A DNA stretch of 5,887 nucleotides from JABCPE02 sp963530895 (lineage in GTDB: Bacteria > Bacteroidota > Bacteroidia > Flavobacteriales > Weeksellaceae), in the NCBI GenBank assembly GCA_963530895.1, contig CAUSFO010000082.1, positions 1 to 5,887 of the forward strand, in the 5' to 3' direction. A program made the position numbers and the translations under genes. Of this stretch, positions 1 to 5,759 are shown one piece after another; position 1 is the first letter of the stretch; each line of letters begins with the position of its first letter. The notes under the pieces were generated by a model. That model was not told the DNA's origin, made no database searches, and saw nothing but the letters and a program-made list of their open reading frames with translations.

Positions 1-1
1 A

Positions 2-55
2 ACCACAGATGAGATTTTTGTAAAAAGAGAGGTTTCTGATGAAAAACCACTTTAA
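2..55 (+). CDS. possible C-terminal tail of an upstream gene (partial)
   Basis: Frame 2 is open from the window edge to a TAA at 53-55 and encodes 17 residues, TTDEIFVKREVSDEKPL, a polar, charged composition that is plausible for a protein C-terminus. The other two forward frames stop after 3 and 6 codons. The stop falls just before the thrS promoter region. No family can be recognised from 17 residues, and such a stretch can be open by chance, so this is only a possibility. Confidence 0.28.
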   Translation, partial: TTDEIFVKREVSDEKPL

Positions 56-80
56 AATTAAATTCTATTTTGTAGATTTG
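51..80 (+). promoter_or_regulatory. putative thrS promoter (Bacteroidota type)
   Basis: TAGATTTG at 73-80 matches the Bacteroidota -7 consensus TAnnTTTG exactly. The -33 box is weak (TTTA at 51-54 instead of TTTG) at about the expected spacing. Transcription would start near 86-88, giving a leader of only about 14 nt before the thrS ATG at 101. That leaves no room for a T-box or other structured leader on thrS. Confidence 0.5.
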
Positions 81-100
81 CCATTCAATTTTTTAATACT

Positions 101-2035
101 ATGATAAAAATAACTTTTCCAGACGGCAATCAGCGTGATTTTAACAGAGGAGTAACTCCTTTGGAAATTGCCAAATCAATTAGCGAAGGTCTTGCGAGAA
201 ATACAATCTCTGCATTAGTAGATGAAAAACAAGTAGAAGTCTCTACCCCTATCACGGAGGATGCCACGGTTCAGTTATTAACATGGAATGACGATATGGG
301 TAAAAAGGCCTTTTGGCACTCTTCTGCCCATGTCTTAGCGCAGACTATTTTGGATTTTTATCCTAATGCGAAGCTTACCATAGGTCCTGCCATAGAAAAT
401 GGATTTTATTATGATGTGGATTTTGATGGAGAAATTCTTTCTGAGAAAGATTTTGAAAAAATTGAGAAAAAAATGCTGGAAAATGCAAAGAAAGATTCCG
501 CTTTTAGAATTTATCCAGTATCCAAAGCAGATGCACTGAAAGAATATGCTGATAATCCATTCAAAAAGGAATTAGTAGAAAACCTTACTGATGGAGAAAT
601 CACTTTCGTGACTCATGATAATTTTACAGACCTATGCCGTGGAGGGCATATTCCTAGCACAGGACTTATAAAAGCTGTGAAAATCCTAAATGCAGCTGGA
701 GCATACTGGCGAGGAGATGAAAAAAATAAGCAGCTTACCAGAGTTTATGGTATTTCTTTCCCAAAACAAAAAGAACTTACCGAATACTTGGAAAGATTAG
801 AAGAAGCAAAACGCCGTGACCACAGAAAACTAGGTAAAGAATTAGGAATTTTTGCCTTTTCTGAAAAAGTAGGTGCAGGGCTTCCTCTTTGGCTTCCAAA
901 AGGTGCTGCACTAAGAAAAAAATTAGAGAACTTCCTTTCTGAAGCGCAGAAAAAAGCAGGATATGAATTTGTAATTTCTCCGCACATCGGTCACAAAGAC
1001 TTGTATGTGACTTCTGGACATTACGAAAAATACGGTGCAGATTCATTCCAGCCGATAAAAACTCCACACGAAGGAGAAGAATTTTTATTAAAGCCAATGA
1101 ACTGTCCTCACCACTGCGAAATATACAAAACAAGCCAATGGTCTTATAAAGATTTACCAAAGAGATTTGCAGAATTTGGAACGGTATATAGATATGAGCA
1201 AAGTGGTGAATTACACGGACTTACCAGAGTAAGAGGCTTTACTCAGGATGATGCTCACCTATTCTGTACTCCAGACCAGTTATTGTCTGAGTTTGAAGGA
1301 GTTATAGACTTGGTGTTGTATGTATTCAGCAGCCTTGGATTTGCTGATTTTACGGCTCAAATTTCATTAAGAGACCCTGAAAACAAGCAAAAATACATAG
1401 GTTCTGATGAAAACTGGGAAAAAGCTGAAAATGCAATCATTACCGCTGCTAAAAATAAAGGACTAAATACTGTGGTAGAATACGGAGAAGCTGCATTCTA
1501 CGGGCCAAAACTAGATTTCATGGTAAAAGATGCTTTGGGAAGAAGCTGGCAGCTTGGAACAATCCAAGTTGATTACAACTTGCCAGAGAGATTTGACCTT
1601 TGGTATACAGGAAGTGATAATGAGAAGCACAGACCTGTGATGATTCACAGAGCGCCGTTTGGTTCTATGGAGCGTTTTATCGCTATTTTACTAGAAAACA
1701 CAGCGGGAGATTTCCCACTTTGGCTGGCTCCAGAGCAGTTTACAATCCTTCCAATTAGTGAAAAATATGTAAATTATGCAGAAAAAGTTTCACAATTGCT
1801 GGAAATTAACGATATTTGCGGTCTGATTGACAAAAGAAATGAAAAAACGGGTAAAAAAATCCGTGATGCAGAATTAAACAAACTGCCATTTATGCTGGTT
1901 GTAGGAGAAAATGAAGAGGCTGAGAGAACTGTTTCTGTGAGAAAGAGAGGCGAAGGAGATTTAGGAACGATGAGCATAGAAGATTTCATCGCTTACTTTA
2001 AAAAAGAAGCGGCTTTGTCTTCAGATATTAAATAA
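101..2035 (+). CDS. thrS: threonine--tRNA ligase (ThrRS)
   Basis: Cytoplasmic class II aminoacyl-tRNA synthetase that charges tRNA-Thr with threonine using ATP. At 644 aa it is full length (E. coli ThrRS is about 642). Domains in order: N-terminal TGS domain (about 1-62); editing domain with HSSAH at 73-77 and CRGGH at 179-183, the metal/editing residues that clear mischarged Ser-tRNA; class II catalytic core (about 240-540); C-terminal anticodon-binding domain (about 545-640). Zinc ligands of the active site are visible as C335 (MNCPHH), H386 (DDAHLF) and H516 (MIHRAP). Motif 2 is TVYRYEQSGE with RVRGFTQDD, and motif 3 is around GSMERF (521-526). The start at 101 is supported by the canonical TGS beginning MIKITFPDG and by a promoter only about 20 nt upstream. 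It is the first gene of the translation operon; a 59-nt gap without a terminator separates it from infC, so co-transcription is likely. No defects are seen. Confidence 0.98.
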   Translation: MIKITFPDGNQRDFNRGVTPLEIAKSISEGLARNTISALVDEKQVEVSTPITEDATVQLLTWNDDMGKKAFWHSSAHVLAQTILDFYPNAKLTIGPAIENGFYYDVDFDGEILSEKDFEKIEKKMLENAKKDSAFRIYPVSKADALKEYADNPFKKELVENLTDGEITFVTHDNFTDLCRGGHIPSTGLIKAVKILNAAGAYWRGDEKNKQLTRVYGISFPKQKELTEYLERLEEAKRRDHRKLGKELGIFAFSEKVGAGLPLWLPKGAALRKKLENFLSEAQKKAGYEFVISPHIGHKDLYVTSGHYEKYGADSFQPIKTPHEGEEFLLKPMNCPHHCEIYKTSQWSYKDLPKRFAEFGTVYRYEQSGELHGLTRVRGFTQDDAHLFCTPDQLLSEFEGVIDLVLYVFSSLGFADFTAQISLRDPENKQKYIGSDENWEKAENAIITAAKNKGLNTVVEYGEAAFYGPKLDFMVKDALGRSWQLGTIQVDYNLPERFDLWYTGSDNEKHRPVMIHRAPFGSMERFIAILLENTAGDFPLWLAPEQFTILPISEKYVNYAEKVSQLLEINDICGLIDKRNEKTGKKIRDAELNKLPFMLVVGENEEAERTVSVRKRGEGDLGTMSIEDFIAYFKKEAALSSDIK

Positions 2036-2094
2036 GATATTAACCATTAAAATTTAAAGCGATAGCACTAAAGAAAATTAACAACAGAGGTCCG

Positions 2095-2622
2095 ATGCGA
2101 AAGCCTGCACAGGAAGATGCGCATCAGATTAACGACAAAATCAGAGCCAAGGAGGTTCGTTTGGTCGGTGATAATGTAGAACCTGGTGTCTACCCTACTT
2201 CTGAAGCTTTGAAAATGGCTGAGGAACAGGAATTGGATTTGGTAGTAATTTCGGATAAAGCAGAGCCTTTTATCTGCCGTATCTTGGATTACAAAAAGTT
2301 CCTTTACGAACAAAAGAAAAAACAAAAGGAGCTGAAAGCCAAGCAGGTAAAAGTGGTGATAAAGGAAATCCGTTTTGGGCCTCAGACAGATGAGCACGAT
2401 TTCCAATTCAAGAAAAAACACGCTGAAAAATTCTTGGAAGAAGGTTCTAAACTAAAAACTTATGTTTTCTTCAAAGGAAGATCAATAGTTTTTAAGGATC
2501 AAGGAGAAATATTACTTCTAAAACTTGCCCAAGAGCTGGAGCATGTAGGAAAAGTAGACCAAATGCCTAAATTAGAAGGAAAAAGAATGATAATGCTAAT
2601 GAGCCCGAAAAAGGCTAAATAA
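2095..2622 (+). CDS. infC: translation initiation factor IF-3
   Basis: IF3 binds the 30S subunit, keeps it apart from 50S and checks initiator-tRNA/start-codon pairing. From the ATG at 2095 the product is 175 aa (E. coli 180). The N-terminal domain begins at QINDKIRAKEVRLVG (11-25) and continues to the signature region CRILDYKKFLYEQKKKQK (61-78). A lysine-rich linker (about 73-90) leads to the C-terminal domain with KEIRFGPQTDEHD (90-102) and the terminal EGKRMIMLMSPKK. The glycine of the signature (DYGKF in E. coli) is lysine here, which I recall as common in flavobacteria. The start is uncertain. The frame stays open upstream to 2044 with an IF3-like extension (ALKKINNRGP), and ATA at 2062 or ATT at 2077 would give 186 or 181 aa. 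AGAGG at 2086-2090 supports the ATG, although its 4-nt spacing is short. The gene lies in the classic thrS-infC-rpmI-rplT order. Confidence 0.95.
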   Translation: MRKPAQEDAHQINDKIRAKEVRLVGDNVEPGVYPTSEALKMAEEQELDLVVISDKAEPFICRILDYKKFLYEQKKKQKELKAKQVKVVIKEIRFGPQTDEHDFQFKKKHAEKFLEEGSKLKTYVFFKGRSIVFKDQGEILLLKLAQELEHVGKVDQMPKLEGKRMIMLMSPKKAK

Positions 2623-2634
2623 AGTTATTAGATT

Positions 2635-3243
2635 ATGAATAAATTATTTGCTCTTTTATCAATCTTATTGTTCTCTTTTTCTTATGGACAGTATTATAAA
2701 GCTGAACTTCTTTATAAAGATGGAAATATAGAAAAAGGTCTACTGAATTCTTTAGTGGATATAAATAATAGAAAAGCTAAGAAAGCTACATTCAAATCTG
2801 ATGAAAAAGCTCAGAAAAAAGTCATTTCTGTAGAAAATGTGGAAAGGATTACTTATTTCAATGATGATGGAAGTACTTCAATAGGAGAGTTGGTAAATTT
2901 TAGGAATAAAAGGAATATATGGGCTTTTAAAATAAAAGAAGTCAAAGATTTAACAGTTTATTCCATTACAGTTCATATTCCATCTCAGCGTGTAAGTGGG
3001 GGTATTCTTATTCCGCCATCTACCTATACTGACTATTTATTTAAGTATAAAGATGAGCCAGCAGACCATGTATTTAGACATAATGTAGGAATCTCCATTG
3101 GAGAAAAAGCTGCAAACAAAAAGTGGTTGAAAAAATACTTTGCTGATAGATGCCCTAAATTAGCCGAAAATGTAGATGCACTAGAATACGAAAAAGAATC
3201 ACCAATGCCTTTTGTAGACTATTATGAAAAGCATTGTAAATAA
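2635..3243 (+). CDS. exported protein of unknown function, between infC and rpmI
   Basis: This 202-aa protein was not assigned to a named family. It starts with a clear signal peptide: MNK, a hydrophobic core LFALLSILLFSFS, and likely signal-peptidase I cleavage after SYG (residue 18). The mature protein begins QYYKAELLYKDG, a start I associate with a diverse group of small secreted flavobacterial proteins that begin with a beta-strand 'YYKG.. ..DG' segment. It has alternating basic and beta-rich stretches, a loop with SGGILIPPSTYTDY at about 121-134, and two cysteines near the C-terminus (C173, C201) that could form a disulfide in the periplasm. No lipobox, no internal membrane segment and no Por-type C-terminal sorting domain is seen. 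The start is 12 nt after the infC stop, and the end is 37 nt before rpmI, on the same strand, so it is almost certainly co-transcribed with ribosomal genes. Its position is odd, since infC and rpmI are normally adjacent. Confidence 0.82.
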   Translation: MNKLFALLSILLFSFSYGQYYKAELLYKDGNIEKGLLNSLVDINNRKAKKATFKSDEKAQKKVISVENVERITYFNDDGSTSIGELVNFRNKRNIWAFKIKEVKDLTVYSITVHIPSQRVSGGILIPPSTYTDYLFKYKDEPADHVFRHNVGISIGEKAANKKWLKKYFADRCPKLAENVDALEYEKESPMPFVDYYEKHCK

Positions 3244-3280
3244 AAATATTGATAACAAATAACATAAAAGAAGTAAGAAA

Positions 3281-3478
3281 ATGCCAAAATTAAAAACGAA
3301 ATCAGGTGCTAAGAAGCGTTTTGCTCTTACTGGAACAGGTAAAATCAAAAGAAAAAATGCTTTCAAAAGCCACATCTTAACTAAAAAAGAAACTAAGAGA
3401 AAGAGAAATCTAACTCAGACTTCTTATGTTGCTAGTGTGGACGAGAAAAGCGTTTTAAAGCAATTAGCAATTAAGTAG
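3281..3478 (+). CDS. rpmI: 50S ribosomal protein L35
   Basis: bL35 is a small, very basic protein of the large ribosomal subunit. The 65-aa length equals that of E. coli L35, and the sequence is typical: MPKLKTKSGAKKRF at the N-terminus, then GTGKIKRKNAFKSHIL (19-34) and KTKRKRNL-like KETKRKRNL (36-44). The start follows an A-rich stretch (AAGAAGTAAGAAA), as is usual for this group, with no strong Shine-Dalgarno. It sits between the exported-protein gene and rplT in the IF3 operon. Translation is probably coupled to the amount of L20, as in other bacteria, but that is known from the family and not shown here. Confidence 0.97.
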   Translation: MPKLKTKSGAKKRFALTGTGKIKRKNAFKSHILTKKETKRKRNLTQTSYVASVDEKSVLKQLAIK

Positions 3479-3481
3479 TTT

Positions 3482-3504
3482 TTATAAATCATTTCGGTTT
3501 ATAA
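3482..3504 (+). promoter_or_regulatory. hairpin just after rpmI
   Basis: TTATAAATC and GGTTTATAA pair over nine positions (one G-U) around a 5-nt loop ATTTC. The hairpin begins 3 nt after the rpmI stop and is followed by an A/T-rich run (GAATTTTATTC) that is not a clean U-tract. It could be a weak terminator or attenuator, or a processing/stability element between rpmI and rplT. The stem is mostly A-T, so the effect is uncertain. Confidence 0.4.
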
Positions 3505-3531
3505 GAATTTTATTCAAAAAAGTTTAACCCT

Positions 3532-3575
3532 GAAACGGTGCCACTAAGAGAATTATATGTAATTCCGCCCTTTTC
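3532..3575 (+). promoter_or_regulatory. candidate structured leader of rplT
   Basis: An imperfect long stem can be drawn by hand. GAAA (3532-3535) pairs with TTTC (3572-3575), and GGTG (3537-3540) with CGCC (3566-3569, one G-U). A 9-nt bulge CCACTAAGA follows, then GAATTA (3550-3555) pairs with TAATTC (3560-3565) under the loop TATG. It ends 22 nt before the rplT ATG. L20 represses its own operon by binding leader RNA in E. coli and B. subtilis, so a structure here is in the right place for the same job. That role is inferred; no L20-binding motif was proven. Confidence 0.42.
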
Positions 3576-3597
3576 AAAAAAACAAATTAATTAAATT

Positions 3598-3942
3598 ATG
3601 CCAAGATCAGTAAATGCTGTAGCGTCTAGAGCGCGCAGAAAAAAAATCTTAAAACAAGCTAAAGGTTTCTTCGGAAGAAGAAAAAATGTTTGGACTGTTG
3701 CGAAAAACGCAGTAGAAAAAGCAATGCAATATGCCTACAGAGGAAGAACAGAGAAAAAGAGAAATTTCAGAAGTCTTTGGATTACGCGTATCAATGCGGG
3801 AACTAGACAATATGGAATGTCTTACTCTCAGTTCATGGGAGCTCTTAAGAGAAACAACATCGAGCTAAATAGAAAAGTATTGGCTGATTTAGCAATGAAT
3901 CATCCAGAAGCATTCAAAGCTGTTGTAGATCAAGTTAAATAA
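3598..3942 (+). CDS. rplT: 50S ribosomal protein L20
   Basis: bL20 binds 23S rRNA early in large-subunit assembly and in several bacteria represses translation of its own operon. The product is 114 aa (E. coli 118). Typical features: MPRSVNAVASRARRKKILK at the N-terminus, the GFFGRRKN.W segment (23-32), AMQYAYRGRTEKKR (42-55), RSLWITRINAG (58-68) and the C-terminal globular part YSQFMGALKRNNIELNRKVLADLA (76-99). The long basic N-terminal arm is intact. It is the last gene of the operon, 119 nt after rpmI with RNA structures in the gap, and it is followed after 33 nt by an intrinsic terminator. Confidence 0.98.
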   Translation: MPRSVNAVASRARRKKILKQAKGFFGRRKNVWTVAKNAVEKAMQYAYRGRTEKKRNFRSLWITRINAGTRQYGMSYSQFMGALKRNNIELNRKVLADLAMNHPEAFKAVVDQVK

Positions 3943-3975
3943 ATGTTGAATCGCGTTTTTTGTTATCAATAAAAG

Positions 3976-4006
3976 AAATCCAGGTTATTATTAATCTGGA
4001 TTTTTT
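3976..4006 (+). terminator. intrinsic terminator of the thrS-rplT operon
   Basis: AAATCCAGGTT (3976-3986) pairs with AATCTGGATTT (3993-4003) over 11 positions with one G-U, loop ATTATT, followed at once by a run of T (4001-4006). It lies 33 nt after the rplT stop and 19 nt before the next start codon, and so closes the translation operon. Confidence 0.88.
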
Positions 4007-4024
4007 ATAAAATATTAAAACAAA

Positions 4025-4789
4025 ATGAAGCTAAAATTTTTAGGAACAGGAACTTCCCAAGGCGTTCCGATAATCGGTTCTGATGATCCTGTCTGTTTGT
4101 CTTCTGACCCAAAAGACAAAAGACTACGAAGTTCTGCTCTGATAACCACCGAGACAAATGGAAAAATATTGATAGACTGCGGGCCTGATTTCAGACAACA
4201 GATGCTTACCAATGGAGAAAATAACATAGATGCAGTGCTTCTCACACACGAGCATAATGACCATGTAATTGGGCTGGATGACTTGCGTCCCATTATTTTC
4301 AAAAGACAAAAAAATATTCCTATCTATTGTCTGGAAAGAACTGCGGAAGAAATAAAACAGCGATTTCCCTATGCTTTTAGCGAGGTGAGATACCCTGGAG
4401 CTCCAAGTTTTGATATTCATCTGATTGACAGCGATTTTACAATAGATGATACCGAAATCATGCCGATACATGTTTTTCACAATCAGCTGCCTATAATTGG
4501 TTTTAAGGTGAAAAAATTGGCTTATATAACGGATGCGAGTTCTATCCCTGATTCAGAAATGGAGAAGTTGCTAAATCTAGATTTCTTGATTGTCAACTGT
4601 CTTAGAAAAGAAGAAAAACATCCTGCGCACTTCATTTTGCCAGATGTTTTGGAGTTGGTAAAAAAACTAAAACCAAAGAAAACCTATCTGACACATATCA
4701 GCCATAAAATAGGTTTTTATGAACAGACAGAAGCCGAACTCCCTGATGATGTTCATCTGGCGTATGATGGTTTAGAAATTAATTTCTAA
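4025..4789 (+). CDS. MBL-fold metallohydrolase, PhnP-like
   Basis: A 254-aa cytoplasmic metallo-beta-lactamase-fold hydrolase. It starts KFLGTGTSQGVP (4-15), the nucleotide-phosphodiesterase-like opening also found in E. coli PhnP (TGTGGAQGVP). The metal-binding motif THEHNDH is at 74-80 (H75, H77, D79, H80), with further likely ligands at H149 (PIHVF), D170 (ITDAS) and H224 (LTHIS). The C-terminal LTHISH and YDGLEI segments also match PhnP. Catalysis by two metal ions on a phosphodiester is expected for the family. The exact substrate is unknown: PhnP hydrolyses phosphoribosyl cyclic phosphate, but no phosphonate genes are nearby, and close Bacteroidota homologues are annotated only as MBL-fold hydrolases. 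PhnP's cysteine cluster for a structural zinc is not conserved (one Cys, C24, in GSDDPVC). It follows the operon terminator by 19 nt. No clear TAnnTTTG promoter was found for it, so its expression may depend partly on read-through. Confidence 0.93.
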   Translation: MKLKFLGTGTSQGVPIIGSDDPVCLSSDPKDKRLRSSALITTETNGKILIDCGPDFRQQMLTNGENNIDAVLLTHEHNDHVIGLDDLRPIIFKRQKNIPIYCLERTAEEIKQRFPYAFSEVRYPGAPSFDIHLIDSDFTIDDTEIMPIHVFHNQLPIIGFKVKKLAYITDASSIPDSEMEKLLNLDFLIVNCLRKEEKHPAHFILPDVLELVKKLKPKKTYLTHISHKIGFYEQTEAELPDDVHLAYDGLEINF

Positions 4790-4805
4790 AATTATGCTGA
4801 TTTTT

Positions 4806-4836
4806 TTTGCTGTTATGAAAATAATGTCTATATTTG
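4806..4836 (+). promoter_or_regulatory. promoter of tRNA-Leu (Bacteroidota type)
   Basis: TTTG at 4806-4809 and TATATTTG at 4829-4836 match the -33 (TTTG) and -7 (TAnnTTTG) elements exactly, with 19 nt between them. Transcription would start near 4842, about 15 nt upstream of the mature tRNA. Confidence 0.82.
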
Positions 4837-4856
4837 CACCCGTAAGATTTGAGTAG

Positions 4857-4941
4857 GCCCAGATGGCGGAACTGGTAGACGCACTGGACTCAAAATCCAG
4901 CGCCGCAAGGCGTGCCGGTTCGATTCCGGCTCTGGGTACCA
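4857..4941 (+). tRNA. tRNA-Leu (anticodon CAA)
   Basis: An 85-nt class II tRNA with a complete cloverleaf. The acceptor stem GCCCAGA/TCTGGGT has a G-U first pair, with discriminator A and encoded CCA (4939-4941). The anticodon stem CTGGA/TCCAG encloses loop CTCAAAA, with anticodon CAA at 4891-4893 reading UUG. The long variable arm is CGCC-GCAA-GGCG (4901-4912). The T-arm is GCCGG-TTCGATT-CCGGC (4914-4930). The long variable arm and the A73 discriminator fit leucine. It has its own promoter and terminator and is therefore an independent unit. The sequence to its right looks accessory, and tRNA-Leu 3' ends are common integration sites. Confidence 0.98.
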
Positions 4942-4944
4942 AGT

Positions 4945-4985
4945 AAAAAGCTAAGTTGTTTATAATCAAACACTTAGCTTTTTCT
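4945..4985 (+). terminator. intrinsic terminator of tRNA-Leu
   Basis: AAAAAGCTAAGT (4945-4956) and ACTTAGCTTTTT (4972-4983) form a perfect 12-bp stem around a 15-nt loop. The stem ends in a T-run that continues as TTTTTCTTATTTT. It begins 4 nt after the tRNA CCA. The A-rich and T-rich flanks mean that it could also act on the opposite strand. Confidence 0.88.
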
Positions 4986-4993
4986 TATTTTAT

Positions 4994-5015
4994 AAATGTT
5001 CCCAAAATGTTCCCA
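4994..5015. repeat. perfect 11-bp tandem repeat after tRNA-Leu
   Basis: The unit AAATGTTCCCA occurs twice head to tail (4994-5004 and 5005-5015) with no mismatch. It lies 53 nt downstream of the tRNA-Leu 3' end, between the tRNA terminator and the first accessory gene. One-turn spacing of identical units suggests side-by-side protein binding, such as arm-type sites of a tyrosine recombinase, but no integrase gene is in the window and the role is inferred. Confidence 0.6.
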
Positions 5016-5062
5016 ATCAGAATATTATGGGATTAAATAATAACCTAATATAAACCTATAAA

Positions 5063-5494
5063 ATGGAAAAAGTAGAAAAATTCAAGAGTCTCTGTCAAGA
5101 ATTACAGAAAAGAAAATTAGATTTAGACAAAGAAGTTAACAACTATGTTAATATTGCTACAAATCTTAATAAGATTGGCATATATGTAATACAGAACGGA
5201 ATTGTTGATATAAATAGCCAATTAAATGATGAAACAAAGCTGAAAATAGAGGATTATCTTCATGAAGTTGAGGGTAAGGTAAAAGAGCAAGCGGACTGGA
5301 TCAAAGAAAGACAAAATGCCTTTAATGAAGCACTTACGGAAATTAAGGGTGTACTACAGAAATACCTTCCACAATCGTTTCTTGATTACTCTATCAAGGA
5401 AATACAGAATATTGCTATGTATAATGATTTATTAGCTATTGAACGTGGAGAATCCATTATAAATGATATAAAATCATCTCTTAAAACTGATTAA
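5063..5494 (+). CDS. hypothetical alpha-helical protein, 143 aa
   Basis: I do not recognise this protein. It has no signal peptide or membrane segment, only one cysteine (C11), and a strongly charged, helix-forming composition. Residues 1-35 (MEKVEKFKSLCQELQKRKLD...) and about 60-95 (LKIEDYLHEVEGKVKEQADWIKERQ) have hydrophobic residues spaced as in coiled coils. Between them lies a more hydrophobic stretch, NLNKIGIYVIQNGIVDI. The C-terminus is again helical (EIQNIAMYNDLLAIERGE). The start has an A-rich context (CCTATAAAATG) without Shine-Dalgarno, as for its neighbours. Codon use is A/T-rich and coding-like, and the frame is open over 143 codons, so it is probably a real gene. It stands alone between tRNA-Leu and the FMN riboswitch, in a stretch that looks accessory. 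It could be a small cytoplasmic scaffold or a cargo gene of an inserted element. No TAnnTTTG promoter was found upstream. Confidence 0.72.
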   Translation: MEKVEKFKSLCQELQKRKLDLDKEVNNYVNIATNLNKIGIYVIQNGIVDINSQLNDETKLKIEDYLHEVEGKVKEQADWIKERQNAFNEALTEIKGVLQKYLPQSFLDYSIKEIQNIAMYNDLLAIERGESIINDIKSSLKTD

Positions 5495-5625
5495 GATAAA
5501 GACACGAAAATGGTAATATGTCAAAACACTGTTTAGAACAAAATGCACTATCACTTGTATAGCTCAACTTCAACACACATTAAATGAAAAAGGTGCAAAC
5601 AATCCTCTAATAAGAATTAATTTTG

Positions 5626-5633
5626 TACTTTTG
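5626..5633 (+). promoter_or_regulatory. -7 element of the riboswitch/erm promoter
   Basis: TACTTTTG matches the Bacteroidota -7 consensus TAnnTTTG exactly. Transcription would start near 5639-5641, precisely where the first base-paired strand of the FMN aptamer begins. The -33 region (around 5603-5607) has no TTTG, so the promoter may be weak or activator-dependent. Confidence 0.65.
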
Positions 5634-5640
5634 TGCCGTA

Positions 5641-5753
5641 TTCTTCGGGGCAGGGTGAAATTCCCTATCGGCGGTATAGTCCGCAACTCCTTTTTATAGG
5701 ACTGAATTGGTGTAATTCCAATACCGACAGTTATAGTCTGGATGGTAGAAGAA
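5641..5753 (+). promoter_or_regulatory. FMN riboswitch (RFN element) aptamer
   Basis: This RNA senses flavin mononucleotide and normally represses riboflavin synthesis or uptake genes. All parts of the aptamer are visible. P1 is TTCTTC (5641-5646) with GAAGAA (5748-5753). The conserved GGGGCAGGGTGAAATTCCC holds P2. CGGCGGTATAGTCCGC is P3. The variable arm is about 5686-5703 (ACTCC...AGGACT). ATTGGTGTAATTCCAAT is P5, and CCGACAGTTATAGTCTGGATGG is P6 plus the core junction. The match to the RFN consensus is near-perfect in the core. The aptamer is on the + strand and points at the erm-like gene that begins 91 nt later. No riboflavin gene is seen between them. Confidence 0.96.
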
Positions 5754-5759
5754 ACTGTG

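Noticed and set aside
745..1160. Two overlapping minus-strand open frames (80 and 127 aa)
   Set aside because: Both lie wholly inside thrS, whose frame encodes conserved ThrRS core sequence. They are shadows.
2068..2421. Minus-strand 117-aa open frame, Phe/Leu-rich
   Set aside because: Antisense shadow of the Lys-rich infC coding sequence (Lys codons read backwards give Phe/Leu).
4015..4480. Minus-strand open frames of 95 and 118 aa
   Set aside because: Antisense of the MBL-fold gene, which has intact catalytic motifs on the plus strand.
4025..4789. Naming the MBL-fold protein phnP and assigning it to phosphonate degradation
   Set aside because: No other phosphonate genes are present and PhnP's structural-zinc cysteine cluster is not conserved, so only a PhnP-like fold is claimed.
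4772..4969. Minus-strand 65-aa open frame with PRAGIEPARLAALDFE
   Set aside because: It is the antisense of tRNA-Leu; the 'RAGIEPAR' string is a well-known mis-annotation artefact from reading a tRNA-Leu gene backwards.
5543..5587. 14-codon frame MHYHLYSSTSTHIK as an erm leader peptide
   Set aside because: It lies upstream of the riboswitch promoter, so it would not be on the erm transcript, and it has no coding signal.
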